NCBI GenBank assembly: GCA_946886565.1
Contig: CAMPIX010000044.1
Span: 1 to 9,268, forward strand
Reading direction: 5' to 3'
Source: an uncultured Altererythrobacter sp.
GTDB lineage: Bacteria; Pseudomonadota; Alphaproteobacteria; Sphingomonadales; Sphingomonadaceae
DNA length: 9,268 nucleotides
Position 1 is the first letter of the stretch; each line of letters begins with the position of its first letter. The notes under the pieces are model-generated. The model saw only the letters and a list, made by a program, of their open reading frames with translations. It searched no databases and was not told the origin of the DNA. A program made the translations under genes and the position numbers. This document shows, one piece after another, positions 1-5,776 of the stretch.

Positions 1-54
1 TACCGCCTGATCGACCGCTACCTCGAGATCAAGCGCGCGGAGGCGATCGGGTGA
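1..54 (+). CDS. C-terminal tail of an upstream gene (partial)
   Basis: The window opens inside a plus-strand frame that reads 17 codons (YRLIDRYLEIKRAEAIG) and stops at TGA 52-54. That TGA overlaps the GTG start of the next gene by 4 bases (GTGA), and a GGAGG ribosome site for the next gene (39-43) lies inside this tail. Both points support it being the 3' end of a real gene in the same operon. The piece is too short to assign a family. SpoIIM and RDD genes in proteobacteria often follow MoxR-ATPase or DUF58 genes, so such a product is possible, but that is context inference only. Confidence 0.7.
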   Translation, partial: YRLIDRYLEIKRAEAIG

Positions 55-1112
55 AGACCCCCATTCTCAGCACGCTGTTTGGCAAGCGCGAGGTCGCGCC
101 GCCGCCCGATATCGAGGCGGCCGCGCTGCGCTCCGACCGCTTCCGGCTCGAGCGTGAGCACGAGTGGCAGCGGCTCGAGGACATCGTGGTGCGGATGGAG
201 AAGGGCCGCCTGCGCGGGCTGTCGGACGACGACGTGCTCGCGCTCCCCGCGCTCTACCGCACCGCCGCCTCGAGCCTCGCGGTGGCGCGCGAGACCTCGC
301 TCGACGCGGCGACACTCGAATACCTCGATTCGCTGGTCCAGCGCGCTTGGTTCCAGGTCTACGGCCCGCGCGAGGGCTTCGTCGCGTGGCTGCGGCGGTT
401 CCTGAGCGGCGGGCTGAGCCAGGCGGTGCGCGGGATCTGGCTCGACATCTGCGTCGCGCTCGCGGTGATGGTCGCGGGAGCCATCGTGGGCTGGTTGCTG
501 GTGCTGCAGGACCGCGAATGGTTCTACAAGCTCGTCCCGTCGCAATTCGGCGACACGCGCGTGCCCGGCGCGAGCCGCGAGGTGCTGCTCGAAAGCTTGC
601 AGGTGGAAAAGGAAACGCAGGGCCTCTCGGCCTTCGCGGCCTATCTGTTCAGCAACAACGCCGGCGTCTCGATCCTCGCATTCGCGCTGGGGTTCGCGTT
701 CGGCGTGCCTTCGCTGATGCTCCTGCTGCACAACATGGCGCTGCTCGGCGCGATGCTGTGGCTTTACCACGAGGCCGGGCTGACGCTCGAATTCGTCGCC
801 TGGCTCAGCGTCCACGGCACGACCGAGTTGTTCGCGATCCTCCTCGCGGGCGCGGCGGGGATGCACATCGGCCGCTCGATGGCGTTCCCCGGCAACCGCT
901 CGATCCTCGCCGCCGCTGCCGAGAGCGGGCGGCGCGGGGCAATGGTCATGGTCGGGGTGGTGCTCATGCTGGTGATCGCCGCGTTACTCGAAGCCTTCCC
1001 GCGCCAGCTCCTCGCGATGGAGGGCCGGCTGATCATCGGCGGCACGATGCTGGCGTTCTGGCTCGCCTATTTCTTCGCCTTCGGTCGTGAACGGGAGGGT
1101 GCCAAAACGTGA
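51..1112 (+). CDS. SpoIIM/DUF95-family integral membrane protein
   Basis: This 353-residue protein belongs to the stage II sporulation protein M (DUF95) family. The N-terminal 120 or so residues are charged and helical, probably cytosolic. Hydrophobic segments follow at about 131-152, 203-224, 222-242, 248-272, 294-314 and 325-345. Family hallmarks are the FSNNAGVSILAF stretch (200-211), the following LLLHNMALLGAM (223-234) and HGTTEL (255-260). The GTG start at 51 is preceded by GGAGG at 39-43 with 7-base spacing and overlaps the previous stop. In spore formers SpoIIM acts in engulfment. This organism is very unlikely to sporulate, and the molecular role of the many non-spore-former homologues is unknown. 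The gene is probably translationally coupled to both neighbours and co-transcribed with the RDD gene, so the two may form a membrane complex; that is inference. Confidence 0.92.
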   Translation: MKTPILSTLFGKREVAPPPDIEAAALRSDRFRLEREHEWQRLEDIVVRMEKGRLRGLSDDDVLALPALYRTAASSLAVARETSLDAATLEYLDSLVQRAWFQVYGPREGFVAWLRRFLSGGLSQAVRGIWLDICVALAVMVAGAIVGWLLVLQDREWFYKLVPSQFGDTRVPGASREVLLESLQVEKETQGLSAFAAYLFSNNAGVSILAFALGFAFGVPSLMLLLHNMALLGAMLWLYHEAGLTLEFVAWLSVHGTTELFAILLAGAAGMHIGRSMAFPGNRSILAAAAESGRRGAMVMVGVVLMLVIAALLEAFPRQLLAMEGRLIIGGTMLAFWLAYFFAFGREREGAKT

Positions 1113-2029
1113 GCGTCGCCCAAGCCAGCCCCCACCTCGCGCACCGGGCCAAGCGCCGCCGCGATGTGGTGACACCCGAAGGCATCGCCCTGCCCTTCAC
1201 CGTCGCCGGCCGCAGCGCGCGCGCCGGGGCGCTGATCCTCGATCTGGTGATCATGTTCGTAGTTTCCACCGTGGTGACGCTCACGCTCGTCTGGATCGGC
1301 GGCGGCCTGTTCGATGGACCGAGCAATCCGCAGGCGATCAGCGGTGCGGCCGAATTCATCGCGGTGTTCTGGACCCTGTTCTGGTTCCTGCTGTGGAACG
1401 GCTATTTCATGGTTATGGAGATGGGCCCGCGCGGCGCGACCTTCGGCAAGCGCGCGGCGGGCATCCGCGTCGCCTCGCGCGACGGCGGGCGGCTCACCCC
1501 GGAGGCGGTGGTCGCACGTAACCTCCTGCGCGACATCGAGCTGTTCATGCCGCTGATCTTCTTCCTCATCGCCCCGAGCGGCGAGGCCGGGCTCGCAGGG
1601 GTCGCCGCGGCCGCCTGGTTCCTCGTTTTCGTGCTGTTCCCCTTTTTCAACCGCGACGCCTTGCGCGCGGGCGACCTGATCGCGGGCACCTGGGTGGTCG
1701 AGGCGCCGCGCGCCAGGCTGGCCGAGGCGCTCTCGACCGAAGGCGCCGCGCGCGAAGGCTCGAGCGCGCTGACCGGCGCCGAGTATCGCTTCGGCGAGGA
1801 CGAACTGGCGGTCTACGGCGAATACGAATTGCAGACGCTCGAACGCGTGCTGCGCGACGGGCGGCCCGAAGCGCTCGAATCGGTCCACGAGGCGATCTGT
1901 CGCAAGATCGGCTGGAACCCCGGCGCGGGCGACGAGCGCGCCTTCCTCGAAGCGTTCTACGCCCAGTTGCGCGCCAAGCTCGAAGGCGGGATGCGCTTCG
2001 GCAAGCGCAAGGCGGACAAGTTCAGCTAG
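1109..2029 (+). CDS. RDD-family membrane protein with long cytosolic C-terminal tail
   Basis: This 306-residue protein carries an RDD domain over about residues 23-190. Visible marks are the first helix with an Arg and an Asp (RSARAGALILDLVI, 35-48), the signature GPRGATFGKRAAGIRV (106-121), and a closing NRDALRAGDLIAGTWVV (181-197). Hydrophobic helices lie at about 39-63, 80-104 and 145-180. Residues 200-306 form a hydrophilic, acidic-to-basic tail (EDELAVYGEYELQTLERVLR) that I cannot assign to a domain. The GTG start at 1109 overlaps the SpoIIM stop by 4 bases and has a strong GGGAGGG (1093-1099) 9 bases upstream. RDD proteins are mostly uncharacterised; some are linked to transport or ion tolerance. 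Location beside SpoIIM suggests joint function. The 3' end overlaps the convergent acyltransferase gene by 8 bases. Confidence 0.92.
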   Translation: MSVAQASPHLAHRAKRRRDVVTPEGIALPFTVAGRSARAGALILDLVIMFVVSTVVTLTLVWIGGGLFDGPSNPQAISGAAEFIAVFWTLFWFLLWNGYFMVMEMGPRGATFGKRAAGIRVASRDGGRLTPEAVVARNLLRDIELFMPLIFFLIAPSGEAGLAGVAAAAWFLVFVLFPFFNRDALRAGDLIAGTWVVEAPRARLAEALSTEGAAREGSSALTGAEYRFGEDELAVYGEYELQTLERVLRDGRPEALESVHEAICRKIGWNPGAGDERAFLEAFYAQLRAKLEGGMRFGKRKADKFS

Positions 2030-2040
2030 CCTTTGTCCGC
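2012..2040. terminator. Hairpin at convergent gene ends, both stop codons in the loop
   Basis: GCGGACAA (2012-2019) and TTGTCCGC (2033-2040) are perfect 8-base inverted arms, extendable by a G-U pair. The 13-base interval holds the TAG of the RDD gene (2027-2029) and the TGA of the acyltransferase gene (2022-2024 on the other strand). It could act as a two-way transcription end for the converging genes. No clear T-run follows on either side, so it is not a classic intrinsic terminator. Confidence 0.45.
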
Positions 2041-3155
2041 AGTCCGATCAGCGGCCGCAGCGGCGCGATCTCGCGACCCAGCAGATAGAACGCCCAGCAT
2101 CCGCCGACCGTCGCGGCGGTGAGGATCGCGAACTCGGCCAGCGGCGGCACCGCGAAGCGCAGCAGGTACCAGCCGAGCCAGACGATGATCGTCTGATGGA
2201 CGATGTAGAACGGGAACACGGCTTCGGTCAGCGTGGGGCGCCAGCGGTGGTCGCGGTTCCAGAAGCGGTCGGCGACGCCGATCAACGCGACGATCGCGCT
2301 CCACGCCATCACCGCGCGCGCCGCGCCGAACAGCGGATAGATAGGGCCGGGCACAGGCGTGTCGCCTGGCCAGGTCAGTTCGACCCAGGCGACCACCGCG
2401 TAGCTCGCGAGCGCAAGCAGCGCGGCGAGCTTCCACCAGCGCCGGATGCCCGCCCAGGTCCGCTCCGCCCCGCGCAGCGCGTAGCCGAACAGGAACAACG
2501 GCAGGTAGAACGTGTGCGCATAGCCGTCGTTGACGACATCGTGCGTCTCCTCGGCGCCGGGCCAGCCGAGCCACAGCCGCGCGAGCAGCAGCGCGAGCGG
2601 TACCGCGAGCACCGGCCCGCCGCCGAGCATGCGGTCGACCGCATCCGCCCCTCGCTCGCGCCATCTCGCGGGCAGGAGCAGGATCAGCCCGAGCACCAGC
2701 GTGTAGAGCCACAGGTAGGCGACGAACCACAGGTGCTGCCAGGTCGGCAGCATGATCCCCTCGATCGGCGCGAAATCGAAGTAGTCGTGAACCCAGAACC
2801 AGCCGAGATCGGCGGCGTAGCCGTGCTTGAACACCAGCTCGACCCACGGCTGGGGCACCACGAACACGGCCATCCCGGCGATCAGCGGCACCAGCAGCCG
2901 TGCGCTGCGATTGGCGAGAAACCCGCCGACCGCGCCCCGCTTGGCGAACAGCGCGGCCGAGGCATAGCCCGAGACGACGAACAGCAGCCCCAGTCGCCAA
3001 GCATTTGTGGCCAGCATCGGCAGTTCGACCCAGTCGAGCGGCCGCGCGGTCTTCACGTGCCAATCGTCGGGCCCGAAGAACATCCCGACATGGTAGAAGA
3101 TCAGCAGCGCGAAGGCCGCGATCCGCAGCCAGTCCATGCCGTAGTGGCGATCCAC
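2022..3155 (-). CDS. Acyltransferase 3 family membrane protein (OpgC/glucan-acyltransferase-like)
   Basis: This 377-residue polytopic protein of the acyltransferase-3 family is expected to transfer acyl groups to a sugar, lipid or glucan at the inner membrane. The start reads DRHYGMDWLRIAAFALLIFYH; the WLR...FYH segment with His22 is the usual N-terminal family motif. Further marks are VVSGYASAALF (about 60-70), WQHLWFVAYLW (139-149), and the C-terminal FPFYIVHQTIIVWLGW (about 324-339). About ten hydrophobic helices are visible. The frame stays open upstream to 3353, but that extension is Arg-rich antisense of the GNAT gene. I chose the GTG at 3155 because AAGGGGGG lies 5 bases before it and because homologues start a few residues before the GMDWLR motif. 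An ATG six codons downstream (3137) is the alternative. Its substrate cannot be read from the sequence. It is divergent from the GNAT gene with only 47 bases between them. Confidence 0.88.
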   Translation of the reverse strand: MDRHYGMDWLRIAAFALLIFYHVGMFFGPDDWHVKTARPLDWVELPMLATNAWRLGLLFVVSGYASAALFAKRGAVGGFLANRSARLLVPLIAGMAVFVVPQPWVELVFKHGYAADLGWFWVHDYFDFAPIEGIMLPTWQHLWFVAYLWLYTLVLGLILLLPARWRERGADAVDRMLGGGPVLAVPLALLLARLWLGWPGAEETHDVVNDGYAHTFYLPLFLFGYALRGAERTWAGIRRWWKLAALLALASYAVVAWVELTWPGDTPVPGPIYPLFGAARAVMAWSAIVALIGVADRFWNRDHRWRPTLTEAVFPFYIVHQTIIVWLGWYLLRFAVPPLAEFAILTAATVGGCWAFYLLGREIAPLRPLIGLRTKAS

Positions 3156-3160
3156 CGCGT

Positions 3161-3168
3161 CCCCCCTT
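3161..3168 (-). promoter_or_regulatory. Ribosome binding site deciding the acyltransferase start
   Basis: On the minus strand AAGGGGGG ends 5 bases before GTG 3155. It supports this GTG over the in-frame ATG at 3137 and over the long upstream extension of the open frame. Confidence 0.65.
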
Positions 3169-3202
3169 GCCAAGCCCGGCCGCGCGATAGCACAAGGCGG
3201 CG

Positions 3203-3667
3203 ATGACCGACTATCGCATCGCGCGCGACCGGCTCGAACATCCCGAAGTGCTCGCGCTGCTGCAACTCCACCTCGACGAAATGCATCGCTGGTCACCCGC
3301 GTGCCAGGTCCACGCCTTTCCCGCCGAGCGGCTGCGCGAGCCCGATGTGACATTCTTCACCGTGCGCGACGGCGAGGCGCTCGCGGCGGTCGGGGCGCTG
3401 AAGGAGCTCGATCCGACGCGCGGCGAGTTGAAATCGATGCGCGCCGCGCCCGCCTATCGCGGCAAGGGCGCGGGCGAAGCGATCCTGCTCCACCTGCTCG
3501 CCGAGGCGCAGGCGCGCGGCTACCGCTGGGTCGGGCTCGAGACCGGGCGGCCCGAACCGTTCCTTCCCGCGGCGCGGCTCTACGCCAAGCACGGGTTTGC
3601 CGAATGCCCGGCGTTCGGCGACTATGTCTCGGACGAATTCAACCTGTGCATGGAGAAATGGTTGTGA
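3203..3667 (+). CDS. GNAT-family N-acetyltransferase
   Basis: This 154-residue single-domain GNAT acetyltransferase transfers an acetyl group from acetyl-CoA to an amine that I cannot name. The acetyl-CoA pyrophosphate loop is clear at RGKGAG (86-91), preceded by the beta-4 strand ELKSMRAAPAYRG (75-87). The typical C-terminal half follows: GLETGRPEPFLPAARLYAKHGF (111-132), then FGDYVSDEFNLCMEK (138-152). Length is normal for the family. The ATG at 3203 has AAGGCGG just upstream. The stop overlaps the GTG start of the beta-lactamase by 4 bases, so the two are probably one operon with coupled translation. The small-molecule GNATs of this shape include amino-acid and drug acetyltransferases, and the pairing with a beta-lactamase does not by itself show a resistance role. 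The promoter must lie in the 47 bases before the gene, where TTGCCA (3167-3172) and ATAGCA are weak, badly spaced candidates. Confidence 0.9.
   Translation: MTDYRIARDRLEHPEVLALLQLHLDEMHRWSPACQVHAFPAERLREPDVTFFTVRDGEALAAVGALKELDPTRGELKSMRAAPAYRGKGAGEAILLHLLAEAQARGYRWVGLETGRPEPFLPAARLYAKHGFAECPAFGDYVSDEFNLCMEKWL
3652..3655 (+). promoter_or_regulatory. Ribosome binding site deciding the beta-lactamase start
   Basis: GGAG inside the last codons of the GNAT gene lies 8 bases before GTG 3664 but only 2 bases before the in-frame ATG at 3658. The spacing favours the GTG, which also gives a 4-base stop/start overlap (GTGA 3664-3667). Confidence 0.6.
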
Positions 3668-4563
3668 CGATCGACCGCCGGGCGCTGCTCGGATCCGCCC
3701 TCGCGCTGGCGGCGGGCGCCTGCGTGCCGATCGAGCGCGATCGTGCGGGCCGTTTCGGCGCCTTGCTGCGCATTCTCGAGACCTCGGCCAACGGCACGCT
3801 CGGCGTGGGCGTGCTCGACACTGGCAACGGCGAGGTCTGGGGGCATAACGATTACGCGCGCTTCCCCCACCTCTCCTCGTTCAAGCTCTCGCTGGCCGCG
3901 CTGGTGCTCCAGCTCGACGAGACCGGCGCGATCGACGCGGGCGAGCGCGTGACCTGGACCGAAGCCGATCTGCTCGACTACGCGCCCTTCGCGAAGGAGC
4001 GGCTGGAGCAAGGCGCGACTTTGCGCGAACTCGCCGAAGCGACCCAGAAGCTGAGCGACAACACCGCCGCCAACGTGCTGCTCGCGCGGCTCGGCGGGCC
4101 CGAGCGGCTGACCGCGTTCTGGCGCTCGCTCGGCGACGAAACCAGCCGGCTCGACCGCACGGAACCCGCGCTGAACGACGTGCCGCCGGGCGAGATCATG
4201 GACACCACCACCCCCGCGGCGATGGCGCGCACGCTCGGCAAGCTGATCTACGGCGACGCGCTCGGCGCTTCCGCGCGCGCCACGCTCAAGCTATGGATGG
4301 CCGAAACGCGCACCGGCACGCGGCGCGTGCGCGCGGGCTTTCCGCCCGAATGGCCGGCGGGCGACAAGACCGGCACCTCGCTCTGGCCCGGCATGGGCAG
4401 CGTCTATGTCGACGTTGGCTACGTCGAGCCGCCGGGCCGCGCCCCGCTGACCTTCGCCGCCTACTTCCGCGCCGCGCAGCAGCACACGACGGCCGATCCC
4501 GATGCGGAGGCGGTGCTGGCGGACGTGGGGCGGATTATCGCGAGGTATGCAGCTCCAACTTGA
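3664..4563 (+). CDS. Class A serine beta-lactamase, exported (Tat-like signal)
   Basis: This 299-residue enzyme hydrolyses beta-lactams in the periplasm. All class A catalytic elements are visible. SSFK (71-74) supplies the acylating Ser71 and Lys74. SDN is at 131-133. The omega loop RTEPALN (165-171) gives the general base Glu167 and Asn171. KTGT is at 235-238. The N-terminus TIDRRALLGSALALAAGAC has a twin-arginine pair and a short hydrophobic core, so Tat export is likely. Cys20 sits in a poor lipobox (AGAC), leaving a lipoprotein possible. Length suits the class. The start was placed at GTG 3664 by ribosome-site spacing; ATG 3658 would add two residues. No AmpR- or LysR-type regulator gene is adjacent, and base and codon use match the neighbours, so it looks like a resident chromosomal gene, not a recent import. 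Its spectrum cannot be read from sequence. Confidence 0.93.
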   Translation: MTIDRRALLGSALALAAGACVPIERDRAGRFGALLRILETSANGTLGVGVLDTGNGEVWGHNDYARFPHLSSFKLSLAALVLQLDETGAIDAGERVTWTEADLLDYAPFAKERLEQGATLRELAEATQKLSDNTAANVLLARLGGPERLTAFWRSLGDETSRLDRTEPALNDVPPGEIMDTTTPAAMARTLGKLIYGDALGASARATLKLWMAETRTGTRRVRAGFPPEWPAGDKTGTSLWPGMGSVYVDVGYVEPPGRAPLTFAAYFRAAQQHTTADPDAEAVLADVGRIIARYAAPT

Positions 4564-4565
4564 CC

Positions 4566-4662
4566 CACATCCGTTCGTGTCGAGCGGAGCGCGAAGCGCG
4601 TAGTCGAGATACGTGTGCCTTCCGCCAGCGTGTCTCGACTGCGCTCGACACGAACGGATGTG
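4566..4662. repeat. Branched palindromic intergenic repeat (REP-like)
   Basis: Two perfect 21-base inverted arms (4566-4586 and 4642-4662) bracket a second inverted pair, 4602-4613 with 4629-4640. This pair matches at 11 of 12 positions, the odd one being a possible G-U. The left side alone has a 15-base insertion (4587-4601) containing the small stem GCGC-GAA-GCGC. As single-stranded DNA or RNA the element would fold into a three-way junction. It starts 3 bases after the beta-lactamase stop and ends 6 bases before the asparaginase stop, so it exactly fills the convergent gap and probably serves as a shared two-way terminator. Similar CGTTCGTGTCGAGCG-type palindromes are, as I recall, scattered through sphingomonad genomes; only one copy lies in this window. 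Confidence 0.8.
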
Positions 4663-4667
4663 TTTAT

Positions 4668-5669
4668 TCAATCCTCCGCGAAGATCGCGACCTCGTTCAT
4701 CCCCTCGCTGTTGGCGCGGCCGCGGTACATGCCCGGGGTGTTGAAGCTGAACACCGCTTCGCCGTCCTTCGACACGACGATCACCCCGCCGTCCCCGCCC
4801 ATTTCGCCGACATCGGCAATCACCGCATCCGCCGCCTGCTGAACGCCCTCGCCCGCGAGCAGCATGCGCGCGCAGATCGCGTGCGCCACACCCGCGCGGA
4901 TGAAGTATTCGCCCCAGCCGGTGGCGGAGACCGCGCAGGCGCGGTCGTCGGCCCAGGTGCCCGCGCCGATCACCGGCGAATCGCCGATCCGGCCCCAACG
5001 CTTGCCGGTCATGCCGCCGGTCGAGGTGCCCGCGGCGAGGTGTCCGGCCTGATCGCGCGCGACCGCCCCGACGGTGCCGAACTTGAACTCGACATCGAGC
5101 GCCGAGAGGTTCTTCGTCTTCATCTCTTCGAGCTGCTTGCGGCGGTGCTCGGTCGCGAACCATTCGGGGGGCTTGCGCTCGAGGCCCTGCTCGGCGGCGA
5201 ATTGCTCCGCGCCCTCGCCCGCGAGGAACACGTGAGGGCTGTCCTCCATCACCGCGCGCGCGAGCCGGATCGGGTGGCGCACGGTGCCGACGCCCGCGAT
5301 CGCCCCGGCGGCGCGGGTGCTGCCGTCCATGATAGAGGCGTCCATCTCGTTCGTGCCCTCCCAGGTGAACACCGCGCCGCGCCCGGCGTTGAACTTGGGA
5401 TCGTCCTCCAGCAGCACGATCACCGCCTCGATCGCATCGAGCGCCGTGCCGCCTTCGCGCAGCACTTTCGCGCCCGCGTCGAGCGCGTTCTGCATCGCGG
5501 CGCGATATTCCCTCTCCTGCTCGGCGCTCATGTTCTCGCGCAGCAACGTGCCCGCCCCGCCGTGAATCGCCAGCGACCACGAGGGTTCCGGCGCGGCTTC
5601 CTGCGCAGCGAGCGAGGTGATGGGGAACAGGGCGAGGAGCGCGAGCAGCGCGGCCGAAGTCTTGATCAT
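4668..5669 (-). CDS. Isoaspartyl peptidase/L-asparaginase, Ntn-hydrolase, with signal peptide
   Basis: This 333-residue plant-type asparaginase (EcAIII-like) splits isoaspartyl peptides and asparagine. Such enzymes cleave themselves to expose a Thr nucleophile, here Thr199 in FGTVGAVARD (197-206), giving alpha and beta chains. Other marks are SLAIHGGAGTLL (32-43), FNAGRGAVFTWEG (93-105), the substrate-binding TSTGGMTGKRWGRIGDSPVIGAG (215-237), and ATGWGEYFIR (249-258). Residues 1-22 (IKTSAALLALLALFPITSLAA after Met) form a Sec signal peptide, so this copy acts outside the cytoplasm. The frame runs on upstream to 5762, but the extra 31 residues precede the signal peptide and belong to the promoter region; ATG 5669 is the start. 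No ribosome site is visible before it, and a promoter seems to sit right against the ATG. It converges on the beta-lactamase gene and diverges from the dehydrogenase gene. Confidence 0.93.
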   Translation of the reverse strand: MIKTSAALLALLALFPITSLAAQEAAPEPSWSLAIHGGAGTLLRENMSAEQEREYRAAMQNALDAGAKVLREGGTALDAIEAVIVLLEDDPKFNAGRGAVFTWEGTNEMDASIMDGSTRAAGAIAGVGTVRHPIRLARAVMEDSPHVFLAGEGAEQFAAEQGLERKPPEWFATEHRRKQLEEMKTKNLSALDVEFKFGTVGAVARDQAGHLAAGTSTGGMTGKRWGRIGDSPVIGAGTWADDRACAVSATGWGEYFIRAGVAHAICARMLLAGEGVQQAADAVIADVGEMGGDGGVIVVSKDGEAVFSFNTPGMYRGRANSEGMNEVAIFAED

Positions 5670-5676
5670 GGAGCGC

Positions 5677-5704
5677 ACGCTAGCGCGCCCGGCGACGAGA
5701 GCAA
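5677..5704 (-). promoter_or_regulatory. Predicted asparaginase promoter, probably leaderless
   Basis: On the minus strand TTGCTC (5704-5699) and TAGCGT (5682-5677) are 16 bases apart. The -10-like box ends 7 bases before ATG 5669, with GCGCTCC between, so transcription would begin at or next to the start codon. There is no Shine-Dalgarno sequence, which fits. The call rests on weak hexamer matches. Confidence 0.4.
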
Positions 5705-5722
5705 GCGGCAGTTCGCGCTTGC
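5701..5722. promoter_or_regulatory. Dyad carrying the -35 elements of both divergent genes
   Basis: GCAAGCG (5701-5707) and CGCTTGC (5716-5722) are perfect 7-base inverted arms separated by 8 bases. The outward-facing TTGC of each arm is the -35 candidate of the asparaginase (minus) and dehydrogenase (plus) promoters respectively. The symmetry may reflect a shared operator, or simply two similar -35 regions placed back to back. Confidence 0.4.
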
Positions 5723-5747
5723 CCGCCCCGGCGCAGCGGCACACAAT
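5719..5747 (+). promoter_or_regulatory. Predicted promoter of the short-chain dehydrogenase gene
   Basis: TTGCCC (5719-5724) and CACAAT (5742-5747) are 17 bases apart, each matching its sigma-70 consensus at four of six positions. A start point near 5754 would leave a leader of about 23 bases holding the GGAG ribosome site at 5765-5768. Confidence 0.45.
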
Positions 5748-5776
5748 GATCGCGAACGGCAATCGGAGTGAACGAC

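Noticed and set aside
3156..3353. N-terminal extension of the acyltransferase
   Set aside because: The added residues are Arg-rich, overlap the GNAT gene antisense, and a good ribosome site marks GTG 3155.
3301..3657. N-terminal extension of the beta-lactamase frame
   Set aside because: It would overlap most of the GNAT gene; the signal peptide and ribosome site place the start at 3664 (or 3658).
4589..4599. GCGCGAAGCGC as a separate regulatory hairpin
   Set aside because: It is only a 4-base stem and is better seen as the side arm of the larger palindromic repeat.
4291..5580. Minus-strand open frame of 429 residues across the beta-lactamase end and the asparaginase gene
   Set aside because: It is Arg/Gly-rich, crosses the palindromic repeat and both gene ends, and lies in the wrong phase of the well-supported asparaginase.
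5670..5762. N-terminal extension of the asparaginase
   Set aside because: It would put 31 residues before a clear signal peptide and overlaps the predicted divergent promoters.
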